A stretch of 64,000 nucleotides of DNA from Brytella acorum (GCF_029309905.1 NZ_JARBJP010000006.1:124001-188000), one strand, 5' to 3'. Numbered from the stretch's first letter, positions 19,079 through 28,474 are shown. Made by a program: numbers and translations. The notes: generated by a model from the letters alone, not told the origin.

Positions 19079-20065
19079 ATGCGTTATCTTGTTACCGGTG
19101 GGGCAGGTTTCGTCGGTAGTCATGTTGTTCTTGCTCTGCTCGATGCGGGTCATGATGTTGTTGTCCTGGATAATCTGAGCACAGGGTATCGCAAGGCCGT
19201 TCCCGCTGGCGTAACCTTTCACAAGGTGGATCTTCTGGATTACGCTGCGACCTCGGCCGTGGTGGGGCAGGGAGCATGGGATGGCGTTCTGCATTTCGCG
19301 GCTCTTTCTCTGGTCGGCGACAGTATGCGTGATCCCTTTTACTATCTTCGTCAAAACTACCTGACAGCGCTGAATCTCGTACAGATATGCGTTGAGCATT
19401 CCGTCAAGAAGATCGTATTTTCTTCGACTGCTGCCCTTTTCGGTGGACCCGAACGGCTAGGCCCTATCCCGGAGACCGCACCCGTTCAGCCTGGATCCCC
19501 GTATGGTGAAAGCAAGTTCATGATCGAACGCGTGCTGAATTGGGCTGACGCGATCTATGGTCTCAGAAGTGCATGTCTGCGATATTTCAATGCTGCGGGG
19601 GCGGATCCTCAGGGCCGCGCAGGCGAAGATCACCGTCCTGAGACTCACTTGATTCCTCTGACCGTTGACGCTGCGCTCGGCCGCCGATCCGCGCTGAAGT
19701 TGTTTGGTACAGATTATCCGACCCGAGACGGTTCCTGTATTCGTGACTATATTCATGTCACGGATCTTGCCGATGCTCATGTGAGGGCACTTGGTCAGAT
19801 CGACCATCGCAGTGTCACATATAATATTGGCAATGGCCAAGGATATTCGAACCTCGAAGTCCTCCAAAGTGTCGAGCGGGTCAGTGGCCGAAAAGTTCCT
19901 TGGGAAGCTGCTCCCAGACGAGAAGGAGATCCTGCCTTTCTCGTGGCGGATTCCACAGCTCTAAAAAATGATACGGGATGGGCGCCTCGCTTTGGGAGTA
20001 TTGATAGTATCGTCGAGACAGCATTGCTGTGGCGTAAAAAAAACCCGAACGGTTACGAAGTGTAA
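19079..20065 (+). CDS. galE: UDP-glucose 4-epimerase
   Basis: Extended short-chain dehydrogenase that interconverts UDP-glucose and UDP-galactose using bound NAD. The 328-residue protein begins MRYLVTGGAGFVGSH with the GGAGFVG nucleotide-binding loop (7-13), has SSTAALFG (115-122) with the catalytic serine/threonine pair, and PYGESKFM with Tyr142 and Lys146 as the catalytic pair. CLRYFNAAGADPQG and RDGSCIRDYIHVTDLADAH are family hallmarks. It is 34 bases upstream of glf on the same strand and supplies its substrate UDP-galactopyranose. Confidence 0.95.
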   Translation: MRYLVTGGAGFVGSHVVLALLDAGHDVVVLDNLSTGYRKAVPAGVTFHKVDLLDYAATSAVVGQGAWDGVLHFAALSLVGDSMRDPFYYLRQNYLTALNLVQICVEHSVKKIVFSSTAALFGGPERLGPIPETAPVQPGSPYGESKFMIERVLNWADAIYGLRSACLRYFNAAGADPQGRAGEDHRPETHLIPLTVDAALGRRSALKLFGTDYPTRDGSCIRDYIHVTDLADAHVRALGQIDHRSVTYNIGNGQGYSNLEVLQSVERVSGRKVPWEAAPRREGDPAFLVADSTALKNDTGWAPRFGSIDSIVETALLWRKKNPNGYEV

Positions 20066-20099
20066 CTAGAAGAAATTAACGGATTACGGATAGAAGATA

Positions 20100-21248
20100 A
20101 TGAGATTTTGTATTGTTGGTGCTGGATTCAGTGGTGCCATTATTGCCCGTCATCTTTCAGAGAAAGGGCATAAGGTCTTGCTACTGGATGAACGGTCCCA
20201 TATCGCCGGGAATTGTCACACTGAGCGGGACGATAAGACAGGCGTGATGGTGCATCGTTATGGACCGCATATCTTTCATACTGCTGACGAGCGTGCCTGG
20301 AGTTACATCCAGAGTTTTGGGAAATTCCGCCCCTATATCAATCGGGTGAAAGCGATTTCCCAGGGACGTATTTACACTTTGCCGGTCAACCTCCTGACGA
20401 TTAACCAGTTCTTCAATGCAGTGATGTCGCCCGCTGAAGCACGCATGTTCATTGAAGAAAAGGCCGATAAATCGATCAAGGATCCAAAAAATTTCGAGGA
20501 GCAGGCACTCTCGATGATTGGTCCGGAGCTATATAAGGCATTTTTCTACGGGTATACGCGAAAGCAATGGGGACTGGAACCGACGGAACTTCCAGCTTCC
20601 ATTCTCAAAAGGTTACCTCTTCGCTTTAATTATAACGATAATTACTTCAATCATCCTTATCAGGGAATGCCGGAAAACGGATACTCTGCGATTGTCGAAA
20701 ATATTTTGAAGTCTGAAAATATTGAAATTCGTCTCAATACAAAATTCGAGGACCTATCAGAAGACTTCCAGCATATTTTTTATACGGGTCCAATAGATCG
20801 TTATTTCTCGTTTGATCTCGGACGTCTAGGATATCGCACACTTGATTTTGAGCGCATTGACAGCGATGGCGATTATCAGGGTGCGGCAGTGATTAATTAC
20901 TGTGATCAGCAAGTGCCGTTTACGCGCATTTCGGAGCACAAGCATTTCGCGCCATGGGAAGCGGAGTCCTTGCAAAAGACAGTTGCCTTCAGAGAATATA
21001 GTCGTCTGGCTGAACCTAACGACATTCCTTATTATCCTATCCGTCTCGTCAATGAGAAAACCATGCTCGATAGCTATATCGCTCGGGCACGGGCTACAGC
21101 AGGCGTTTCTTTCCTTGGCCGACTTGGAACGTACCGGTATTTGGACATGGATGTGACGATTTCCGAAGCTCTCAACGCCTGTGATCAGATTGATCAGCGA
21201 TTGGAAGCAGATGCTCCACTTCCGGCGTTCTTTATCGATCCGTCTTAA
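20100..21248 (+). CDS. glf: UDP-galactopyranose mutase
   Basis: Flavoenzyme that converts UDP-galactopyranose to UDP-galactofuranose, the only donor for galactofuranose in bacteria. The 382-residue protein opens with the FAD-binding loop VGAGFSG (6-12), followed by ERSHIAGNCHTE and the active-site segment HRYGPHIFHT. Later blocks FFYGYTRKQWG, LPLRFNYNDNYF and FTRISEHKHF are typical of the family, as is IRLVNEKTMLDSY near the end. Length is normal. It lies between galE and two galactofuranosyltransferase genes, forming a self-contained galactofuranose pathway. Confidence 0.96.
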   Translation: MRFCIVGAGFSGAIIARHLSEKGHKVLLLDERSHIAGNCHTERDDKTGVMVHRYGPHIFHTADERAWSYIQSFGKFRPYINRVKAISQGRIYTLPVNLLTINQFFNAVMSPAEARMFIEEKADKSIKDPKNFEEQALSMIGPELYKAFFYGYTRKQWGLEPTELPASILKRLPLRFNYNDNYFNHPYQGMPENGYSAIVENILKSENIEIRLNTKFEDLSEDFQHIFYTGPIDRYFSFDLGRLGYRTLDFERIDSDGDYQGAAVINYCDQQVPFTRISEHKHFAPWEAESLQKTVAFREYSRLAEPNDIPYYPIRLVNEKTMLDSYIARARATAGVSFLGRLGTYRYLDMDVTISEALNACDQIDQRLEADAPLPAFFIDPS

Positions 21249-21340
21249 ATCTCTCTCGTGTTTCTGTTCCCTGCGATTTCTTTTATCGTGGGGAAGAGAT
21301 AGACTCGTATCAATGATCTTTCGAAGGCTTCGGCGCGTTA

Positions 21341-23449
21341 ATGACCAATTCAAATCGTGATGCCGCGACACAGACTTACTCACATGTCGATCGTTTTCCA
21401 TTCTTTCCGATAAATTTTTCTCCAGATCAGAGAAGCAAGCCACTGTATATGGTCAAGCCGTATACGGATTTGGACGACGCAGGGAACATTATCGTGGAAC
21501 GTGGTCGCGTTGTCACGTTTGATGGTTTCATGACTGCGCTTTACGAGCGTGAGATCAATCAGATTGTTCCGAACGCCAGGCTTTACCTCGAACTGGAAGT
21601 CAGCGGTAACTGCCGCGTCGGTCTGTTCCATCGCTCTCAGGCCGGAGAGGTCATTGAATACGCGATGGAAAAGCACGTCGCGGCGACCCGAGATGAGGTC
21701 CGCACCATCCGGATTGATTTCGATATTGTGGGAGCCGAGGCCAAGCTCGGCCGGTGGTATTTCACGATCGAAGCGCTGGATTTCTATTCCACGACCTCGG
21801 AAGTTGCGGATAAATCCCCCTCAGAAGCAGAAACGCTTATGCATAAAGCGTATCGCAGTGCGTGGAATGCTTTGGGGGCTGAGGGCACACCGACAGATGT
21901 CATCCTGCGACGTGCAACGTGGGGGCTGCATAATGCAAGGTTGCAGGATGTGCGCCCCTGTTTCGTGATCTGCACGTTCCGACGCGAGAAGCAGCTTGTT
22001 GGTAATGTTGATCTTCTCGTTAAAGCGCTTGAAGCTGAATATCCGTCCTATGGCATCATCATTGTTGATAATGCTCGCACGGTTGAGCGTCAGAATTACT
22101 GGCCCGAAAACGTCCGTATTATCCAGCAGCGGAATGTTGGTGGTGCCGGTGGCTTCGGCCGCGGTATGTTCGAGGCATTGGAAGATGGCGGTTACACTCA
22201 CATTGTCATGCTTGATGATGATGCCGACGTTGAAAAGACAGCCATTGCGCGTATGACCAATCTTTTCCGAGTCAGCCTGGACCCAGAGGTTTTCATCGGT
22301 GGCGCGCAGTTGGATGTCTACGATCCCGTGCGGTTGGCAGATGGAGGCGCTCACTGGGTGCCGGATCGCTTCGAGCGTCCGTTTGCGCGGCTGGCGCCAA
22401 GCGATCTTGGAGAGCTTTCGGCGAAGGACGCACTTATGCGTAACCATTCGCTCAACTTCAATGGTTGGTGGCTTTTCGGCGGTCACGTAGACGGATTCCG
22501 TAAATTTGGAATGCCTCTTCCCTGTTTCGTACATCTTGATGACGTGGAATACGGTGTGCGGCTTACTATGCGAGGCGGGCATGTTCTCTCGGTTCCGGGT
22601 ATCGCGGTTTGGCATGAACCGTATTATGCGAAGCCGGAAGGTTGGTTTGCTTATTATAACATCCGTAACGAGCTGATCCGCCTTTCTTGTCATATCGAAG
22701 TGCTTTACGCGTTACTTGTTGGCGATGATTTCGAAGATGTCCGCGTTCAGGTTGAGCAGCGTATCTCTAAGATTATGAGGCGTGTCATGCGTCTTCTCTT
22801 GCGACGCTTTCGCGGCTTCGCAGATATTTATCACTATGGTTCAGCGATGCTGCTGGTTCTGGCCGTCGAGGATTATCTCAAAGGACCGAGTATTCTTGCC
22901 ACGACTGATGCTGCGGATCTGCATGCAGACATTATGAACGTTTACAAGCGGTTCAATTCTAATTATCGCTTTGCGGCGTCGCTGCCTGCGGGTGTTATTC
23001 CAACTCCACCGGGCACTTCGGATAAGTTCGTTGTGCCGTGGGTCAGTAACACGAAGCGTGGGCGCAGCATGTTGTTGCGCGGGTATAATATGTACCAGCG
23101 CCTGAGCCGCAATGGAAACATTTCCCTTCTACCGAAGAAAAAGACGTCCCTGGATGCGATTTCCGCCCGTCGACGTCAGATGACGGTCTTCAACAGTCGG
23201 AATGATATTAACTGGCGTGATATTCGTTCCGGACGTGACTGGGCCTATTACGATCCTCAGAAAATCGGATATCATATTTTCTCCAACGATCCTGAGCTTT
23301 ATAAGGAAGCGCGTGAGCGTCTTGCAAAGGCGCTCCAAGCGTACCGCAAGGATGTTTCTCGTGTGCAGCCTGAGTGGGCGGCTAATTACGATCATCTGAT
23401 TTCAGAGCCCTTCTGGCGCGAACTGATAAAGACGTTTGACCGTAACTGA
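21341..23449 (+). CDS. GlfT2-like galactofuranosyltransferase, large form
   Basis: A 702-residue GT2 enzyme built like mycobacterial GlfT2: an N-terminal beta-rich domain (about 1-185), a GT-A catalytic domain (about 200-440) and a helical C-terminal part. Key residues can be placed: CTFRREKQ opens the catalytic domain, QRNVGGAGGFGRGM matches the donor loop, LDDDAD holds the metal-binding Asp292-294, NGWW gives Trp376-377, HLDDVEYG gives the putative base at Asp400-401, and VWHEPY gives His425. It probably transfers galactofuranose from UDP-Galf to a growing galactan at the cytoplasmic membrane face. It lies 92 bases after glf and two bases before a second such gene. Confidence 0.88.
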   Translation: MTNSNRDAATQTYSHVDRFPFFPINFSPDQRSKPLYMVKPYTDLDDAGNIIVERGRVVTFDGFMTALYEREINQIVPNARLYLELEVSGNCRVGLFHRSQAGEVIEYAMEKHVAATRDEVRTIRIDFDIVGAEAKLGRWYFTIEALDFYSTTSEVADKSPSEAETLMHKAYRSAWNALGAEGTPTDVILRRATWGLHNARLQDVRPCFVICTFRREKQLVGNVDLLVKALEAEYPSYGIIIVDNARTVERQNYWPENVRIIQQRNVGGAGGFGRGMFEALEDGGYTHIVMLDDDADVEKTAIARMTNLFRVSLDPEVFIGGAQLDVYDPVRLADGGAHWVPDRFERPFARLAPSDLGELSAKDALMRNHSLNFNGWWLFGGHVDGFRKFGMPLPCFVHLDDVEYGVRLTMRGGHVLSVPGIAVWHEPYYAKPEGWFAYYNIRNELIRLSCHIEVLYALLVGDDFEDVRVQVEQRISKIMRRVMRLLLRRFRGFADIYHYGSAMLLVLAVEDYLKGPSILATTDAADLHADIMNVYKRFNSNYRFAASLPAGVIPTPPGTSDKFVVPWVSNTKRGRSMLLRGYNMYQRLSRNGNISLLPKKKTSLDAISARRRQMTVFNSRNDINWRDIRSGRDWAYYDPQKIGYHIFSNDPELYKEARERLAKALQAYRKDVSRVQPEWAANYDHLISEPFWRELIKTFDRN

Positions 23450-23451
23450 GC

Positions 23452-25146
23452 GTGGATAAGCCGCCAGTCTGGTATATGCTCCAGCCATGGAGAGCCTCGG
23501 CTTCGTTACCTTTTTTTTCGAAGTCGCTCTTTCCTCTGGCCTGGGGTGGCTATGCACGATTTGAACAACTTGGGTTGCAGATTCGGACGGGGATTCCCAT
23601 TGTCGTCAAGGTGTTTCGACAATGGGGCCGGGAGGGACCAGAGCAGGTTTCCGAGCATGCTTTTGCGCCCGGACATTCAATTCTTGCTCTACCAACCCTG
23701 AGCGAGGCAGGCAGTCGACTGTTTTACAGTTTGCATGGGATTGATCAGGCGAGCCTGCCAGATAAGTCGGATGTTATTATAGACTGGGTTTGTGACAGGG
23801 CCCCGGAACATGCGGTGCATCTTGCCGTCGTTATATGCACGCGCGATCGGGAAATACAGATTCAGACGCTTCTGGATCAGATCGATACTCAACGTGAGGA
23901 TCTGACGACATGCGTCATCGTCAATCAGGGCGCGACGGGTCTGCATGAGCGGTTGACAGTACGTGAGGCTCAAAAATATCTTTTTGTCGAACAGGAGAAT
24001 TTTGGCGGAGCTGCGGGATTTACCCGTGGGATCATCGAAGCCCTAAATAATCCTCATATTACTCACGTCGTGCTTATGGATGACGATGTGGAAATCGACT
24101 CAGGTGTCTTGTGTCGTATCCGCTTTGCTCTGGCCTATATCCCCCCAGAAATTTGTATAGGCGGTGTGATGGTGGACCGGGATTGCCGACAGCACCTCTT
24201 GTCTGTTGGACACGATTTCGATTCCCGTCGTGCCATGACGACTGATCGGCTCGTTCGCAGAGACTTGCATCTGGAGGACGACATGGCTCGTTCCTTGTTG
24301 GAATATCCTCTGAATGTTGGGTTTTGTGGCTGGTGGTGTTTCTGCTTCCCTCGACAGGTCGTAGAAACCTGCGGATTGCCGTTGCCTCTGTTTCTTCGGG
24401 GAGACGATGCGGAATATGGCTTGCGATTGAAGCGTGCCGGATTTCCAACAGTCATGTGGCCCGGTATTTACGTCGCCCACCCTAATCTACAGAATCAGAC
24501 GCGACCTTGGCATAATTATTACGACCGTCGAAATGCCTTGATCTGCGCCCTTCTTGAGCGTGGTATCGTATCATCCAAGGCTATAATGCGGCTTATGCGA
24601 GGGGTATTCAACGCCTTAGCCTTGTACCGCTATGCTGAAGCACGCGCAAGTCTGGACGCATTGAGGGCATATCTCGGAGGGGCAGACAGTCTGGAGTGCT
24701 GGAATGAAAACATACATCGCGCGCGTGTAAATGATGATGAGATGTCAAAAATTCTTCCAGCAGGGAACCTTGTTTTTCTTGCTATTCATCGTACATCTTT
24801 TGTCAGGACAGTCGTTACTATATTGCGGGTTTGTAGGGATATTTTTTCACTTGGCTGGGGTAAAACCACGATTTCCAATGATTCAATTTTGCAAATTGAT
24901 GAGGCGAGTTGGATGGTTGGTACCGTTCAACGCCCTGAGAGAATTCAAGTTGTCAGCGGACGCAATGTAACTGAGTTAAGGAGGGATCCATCGCAAGCGC
25001 GTAATCTGTTTTTCAGCATGCTTCGTATCCTATGGTTCACTATGACACATCTTGCGCCAAAGCCTGAAGATTTTTTGAGGTTATCAACGCCAGTTTGGTG
25101 GAGCGCACGTCTGGAAACGATCAATAGGAAGTCAAAATCTAAATAA
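23452..25146 (+). CDS. GlfT2-like galactofuranosyltransferase, second copy
   Basis: A 564-residue relative of the preceding enzyme with the same architecture and a shorter N-terminal domain. ICTRDREIQ starts the GT-A domain, EQENFGGAAGFTRG is the donor loop, LMDDDVEI carries Asp210-212, CGWW gives Trp294-295, GDDAEYGLRL gives Asp318-319 and VAHP gives His343. All residues needed for GlfT2-type catalysis appear kept. The GTG start is two bases after the previous stop. The two copies differ widely in sequence, so they probably have different tasks, for example chain start and extension or alternating linkages. The stop at 25146 ends the polysaccharide locus. Confidence 0.86.
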   Translation: MDKPPVWYMLQPWRASASLPFFSKSLFPLAWGGYARFEQLGLQIRTGIPIVVKVFRQWGREGPEQVSEHAFAPGHSILALPTLSEAGSRLFYSLHGIDQASLPDKSDVIIDWVCDRAPEHAVHLAVVICTRDREIQIQTLLDQIDTQREDLTTCVIVNQGATGLHERLTVREAQKYLFVEQENFGGAAGFTRGIIEALNNPHITHVVLMDDDVEIDSGVLCRIRFALAYIPPEICIGGVMVDRDCRQHLLSVGHDFDSRRAMTTDRLVRRDLHLEDDMARSLLEYPLNVGFCGWWCFCFPRQVVETCGLPLPLFLRGDDAEYGLRLKRAGFPTVMWPGIYVAHPNLQNQTRPWHNYYDRRNALICALLERGIVSSKAIMRLMRGVFNALALYRYAEARASLDALRAYLGGADSLECWNENIHRARVNDDEMSKILPAGNLVFLAIHRTSFVRTVVTILRVCRDIFSLGWGKTTISNDSILQIDEASWMVGTVQRPERIQVVSGRNVTELRRDPSQARNLFFSMLRILWFTMTHLAPKPEDFLRLSTPVWWSARLETINRKSKSK

Positions 25147-25328
25147 ATGTGGTCCGGAATGGAGGGAAGAAACGATCTTATTAATCGATTTCGTTCTCTT
25201 ATTCTATATTTATGGTGAGATATGAAGTACCAACATAAACCATATAAATAACTTATAAATATATCGGACGAACGAAGAACAACGGATTGGTTCCATTGCA
25301 TCCTGATTTCGGGCACGCGGAGTGTCTG

Positions 25329-25776
25329 TTGAAGTGCTCCCTGAAAACCCGGCTAATTTGAATTGGAATTTTCCACATATGATCCCGTAAAGCGGGATGA
25401 GGAAAATTTCATGAAGGCATCGAAGTCCACCGAGGTGCAGATCGCGTTTATTCTGAAGCAGGCGGATGGAGGAACACTTGTCGCCAGAGTTTGGCGGAAG
25501 GCAGGCATTTCGGATGCGACGTTCTACTACTGGTGGAAGAAATATGCCGGTCTGATGCCGTCCGAGATGAAGCGGTTGCGGAAGTTTGAAGACGAAAACG
25601 CGAAGCTGAAACGGATCGTGCTGGACCTGTCGCTCGACAAGTTGAGGCGTGGCACGCAGGCCGAACCGACCCAGCGGATCCGGGAGATCTGCGCAACCCG
25701 TGTGCGCTATGGCTATCACCGCGTTCGTATCCTGCTGCAACGAGATGGCCTATCTTCAACGTCGGGAAAACCGTGA
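25329..25776 (+). mobile_element. Internally deleted IS3-family element remnant
   Basis: TGAAGTGCTCCCTG at 25329 resembles an IS3-type left end and is followed after 80 bases by the orfA start. The coding part joins most of orfA directly to a short internal piece of orfB, so at least several hundred bases are missing. The right end is not identified; the boundary given is the end of the fused frame. It marks the right side of the polysaccharide locus, as the IS630 remnant marks the left. Confidence 0.6.
25411..25776 (+). pseudogene. IS3-family transposase OrfA-OrfB deletion fusion
   Basis: From the ATG at 25411 the frame reads MKASKSTEVQIAFILKQ, then RKAGISDATFYYWWKKYAG and the leucine-zipper-like KFEDENAKLKRIVLDLSLDK, the normal OrfA of the IS3 group that carries the HTH. 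It then jumps to RIREICATRVRYGYHRVRIL, which is an OrfB segment normally well downstream, and stops after a few unrelated residues. The DDE catalytic core is gone. The 121-residue product cannot transpose. Confidence 0.82.
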
Positions 25777-25955
25777 CGTTTCCTACTGCTATCCCTCCAA
25801 TCAAAACCAAAGGAAGGAAGTCACAGTGAGTGGTTCGTGACAAAAGAGGTTTCCTGACTCCCCGATTACAGCTTTCTGTTGCCTATCTTTAAGAGAGTCT
25901 TGTAACTTATAGCTTCCTGTGTAGTTAGGCTCTCCGATCTGGAGAAAATAGCCCG

Positions 25956-27215
25956 ATGACGCACGTTTCTGTGGATGATCCGAAGACAGGGAAGTCACAA
26001 GGAACTCTGTCAAACCGCGCATTATTTTCATTATGTGCCCTGAACTTTTTCATGGCCGACGTGCAGGCCGGTATTGGTCCCTTCCTGGGCGTGTTTCTCC
26101 AGCGTCACGGCTGGCAGACAGGGCCGATCGGATCCGTCATGACGGCTGGCGGCATTGTCGGAATGCTCGCCACCATTCCTGCCGGTGCGCTTATCGACCA
26201 GACGACAAAAAAGCGTCTTTTCGTTGTTGTCGCAGCATTATGCACCATTTCTGCCTCACTTCTTTTACTGAGTTCCCAATCGATTTTTGTCGTGACCGTC
26301 AGTCAGCTCGCTACCGCGCTGGCGGGAGCAGGGATTGGTCCGCTGATGGCCGGTATGACACTCGGGATCGTTCGCCAGAAAGGTTTCAACACGCAGATTG
26401 GGCGCAACCAGGCATGGAACCACGCCGGTAACATGGTGGGAGCCGGTTTGTCCGGCTGGCTCGGCTGGCAGTTTGGTTTGTCCGCCATTTTCTTTCTTGG
26501 AATCACATTTGGGCTGCTGGCTATCGCTGCCGTACTCCTGATTCCTGAGAAATCCATTGATCATCAGGCGGCACGCGGACTGGAAGATACAGACAGTCAA
26601 GATACCGGCAAGGCCGAGGGACTACGGTCATTTCTGCGGCACAAACCTCTGCTGATCCTCGCGGCCTGTCTATGTTTCTTTCATCTCGGCAATGCTGCGA
26701 TGTTGCCGCTTTACGGTATGGCGGTGGTTAGCGCCGGGAAAGGTAATCCCGCGATGTTTACGGCGATGACCGTGGTAGTGGCTCAGGCCGTGATGATCGG
26801 TGTCAGCCTTCTGGCCATGCGTTTCGTAGCAAACCGTGGATACTGGATCGTATTGCTGGTTTCATTTGCCGCCCTGCCGCTGCGCGGCATGATCGCGGGT
26901 ACGTTCGTCCAGCATTGGGGTGTGTGGCCCGTGCAGTTTCTGGATGGGATAGGGGCCGGACTACAAAGTGTTGCCGTGCCGGGTCTGGTGGCAAAGCTTC
27001 TGAATGGCACGGGGCGAGTCAATGTGGGGCAGGGTGTCGTCATGACCGCACAAGGCATCGGAGCAAGCCTTTCGCCCGCGCTGGGCGGCTGGCTGGCCGA
27101 GGATCTGGGGTATGCGACGGCATTTTATACTCTGGGCTGTTTTGCAATCCTGTCGTTAGGACTGTGGATTTCCTCAGCATCAGTCATGCGTTCTGCGGAT
27201 CGTGCACCAGTATGA
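25956..27215 (+). CDS. MFS transporter coupled to the ArsB-family gene
   Basis: A 419-residue carrier with about twelve membrane segments. The first segment region has NFFMADVQAGIGPFLGVFLQ, followed by GMLATIPAGALIDQTTKKR, the loop 2-3 motif of MFS proteins. QFLDGIGAGLQSVAVPG and ALGGWLAEDLGY lie in the C-terminal half. The substrate is not recognisable from sequence. Its stop codon overlaps the start of the ArsB-family gene (ATGA), so the two are translated together and may serve a common export function. Confidence 0.8.
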   Translation: MTHVSVDDPKTGKSQGTLSNRALFSLCALNFFMADVQAGIGPFLGVFLQRHGWQTGPIGSVMTAGGIVGMLATIPAGALIDQTTKKRLFVVVAALCTISASLLLLSSQSIFVVTVSQLATALAGAGIGPLMAGMTLGIVRQKGFNTQIGRNQAWNHAGNMVGAGLSGWLGWQFGLSAIFFLGITFGLLAIAAVLLIPEKSIDHQAARGLEDTDSQDTGKAEGLRSFLRHKPLLILAACLCFFHLGNAAMLPLYGMAVVSAGKGNPAMFTAMTVVVAQAVMIGVSLLAMRFVANRGYWIVLLVSFAALPLRGMIAGTFVQHWGVWPVQFLDGIGAGLQSVAVPGLVAKLLNGTGRVNVGQGVVMTAQGIGASLSPALGGWLAEDLGYATAFYTLGCFAILSLGLWISSASVMRSADRAPV

Positions 27216-28465
27216 TGCTGCATCGTGAGGCGATCTGCGCGGTCGCAAGCCTGACGACTGCCGGGGTCATTACCCGGCCATTTCGGATTGCCGAGTGGGT
27301 GTGGGCTGTAACAGGAGCCGCGCTGTTGGTCGTGACGGGCCTGATCCCCGTTTCCATGGCGGAAACAGGTATTCTGAAAGGCGGAGATGTCTATCTCTTC
27401 CTGACCGGCATGATGCTGCTCAGTGAAACGGCGCGGATCAACGGCCTGTTTGACTGGATTGCGACATGGGCCGTCAATCATGCTGCGGGCTCAACGACCC
27501 GATTGTTCACGCTGGTCTATCTGGCTGGCGTCGTGGTGACGACATTCATGTCCAATGATGCGACAGCTGTCGTGCTGACACCTGCGGTTCTGGCTGTAGC
27601 GACCCAAGCAAAAGCGGACCCTCTTCCTCTGCTGTTCGCATGCGCGCTCATCGCCAACGCTGCCAGTTTCGTCCTGCCGGTTTCCAATCCGGCCAATCTG
27701 GTTCTCTACGACGGCGCTCTTCCGGCTCTGGGATCGTGGATGGCATCCTTCGCGCTGCCGTCGTTTATGGCAATCGCGACGACCTATCTGGTCCTTCGCG
27801 TGGTTGAACACAAACATCTCAGACAGGAATACGCGCCTCAGGTTGAGACGGAGCGTCTGACGACCGGTGGCAAGGCTGCCTTCGGGGGAATCGTGTTGAC
27901 GGCAATCCTGCTTGTGACGATTTCGGCATTCGACCGTCCTCTCGGACTGCCTACAGCGCTTGCGGGTCTCGTAACGGCCCTTGGTGTATCCGCATTGGCG
28001 CGACGCTCACCACTGACGCTGGCGCGGGAAATTTCATGGGGCGTTCTGCCCCTTGTGGCAGGGCTATTCGTTTTGGTCGAAGCCATAGACAGCACCGGAC
28101 TGATCGGGGAGATCGCTCGGATACTTCGAAATGCGGCCCGGTCTAACCCTGTGATGACGGCTTGCGGCTCCGGCACGCTTCTGGCTTTTGTTTCAAATAT
28201 CATGAACAATTTGCCTGCCGGGCTGATTGCGAGCGAGGTTGTGGCACAGGCTCATCCCCCGCGCCTGGTCGTCGATAATCTCCTGATTGGCGTGGATCTT
28301 GGTCCCAATCTTTCGGTCACGGGCTCTCTGGCCACAATTCTGTGGCTTCAGGTGATCCGTCGCGGCGGCGAGGATGTCGGGTTTCTGCAATTTCTCAAGG
28401 TGGGCGCCGTGGCCATGCCTGTAGCGCTGTTTGCGGCCCTCGGTGCGCGATTGCTGATGGGGTGA
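27212..28465 (+). CDS. ArsB/NhaD-superfamily permease, arsenite-pump-like
   Basis: A 417-residue inner-membrane permease. VYLFLTGMMLLSETARINGLFDW, VVTTFMSNDATAVVLTPAVLA and NAASFVLPVSNPANLVLYD are close to the signature blocks of ArsB, the arsenite/antimonite efflux protein. Length is close to the usual 425-430. The ATG at 27212 overlaps the stop of the MFS gene by four bases; a second ATG follows at once. No arsR, arsC or arsA gene is nearby, so arsenite export is a family-based inference and another anion is possible. Confidence 0.8.
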   Translation: MMLHREAICAVASLTTAGVITRPFRIAEWVWAVTGAALLVVTGLIPVSMAETGILKGGDVYLFLTGMMLLSETARINGLFDWIATWAVNHAAGSTTRLFTLVYLAGVVVTTFMSNDATAVVLTPAVLAVATQAKADPLPLLFACALIANAASFVLPVSNPANLVLYDGALPALGSWMASFALPSFMAIATTYLVLRVVEHKHLRQEYAPQVETERLTTGGKAAFGGIVLTAILLVTISAFDRPLGLPTALAGLVTALGVSALARRSPLTLAREISWGVLPLVAGLFVLVEAIDSTGLIGEIARILRNAARSNPVMTACGSGTLLAFVSNIMNNLPAGLIASEVVAQAHPPRLVVDNLLIGVDLGPNLSVTGSLATILWLQVIRRGGEDVGFLQFLKVGAVAMPVALFAALGARLLMG

Positions 28466-28474
28466 GGTTTTTGC

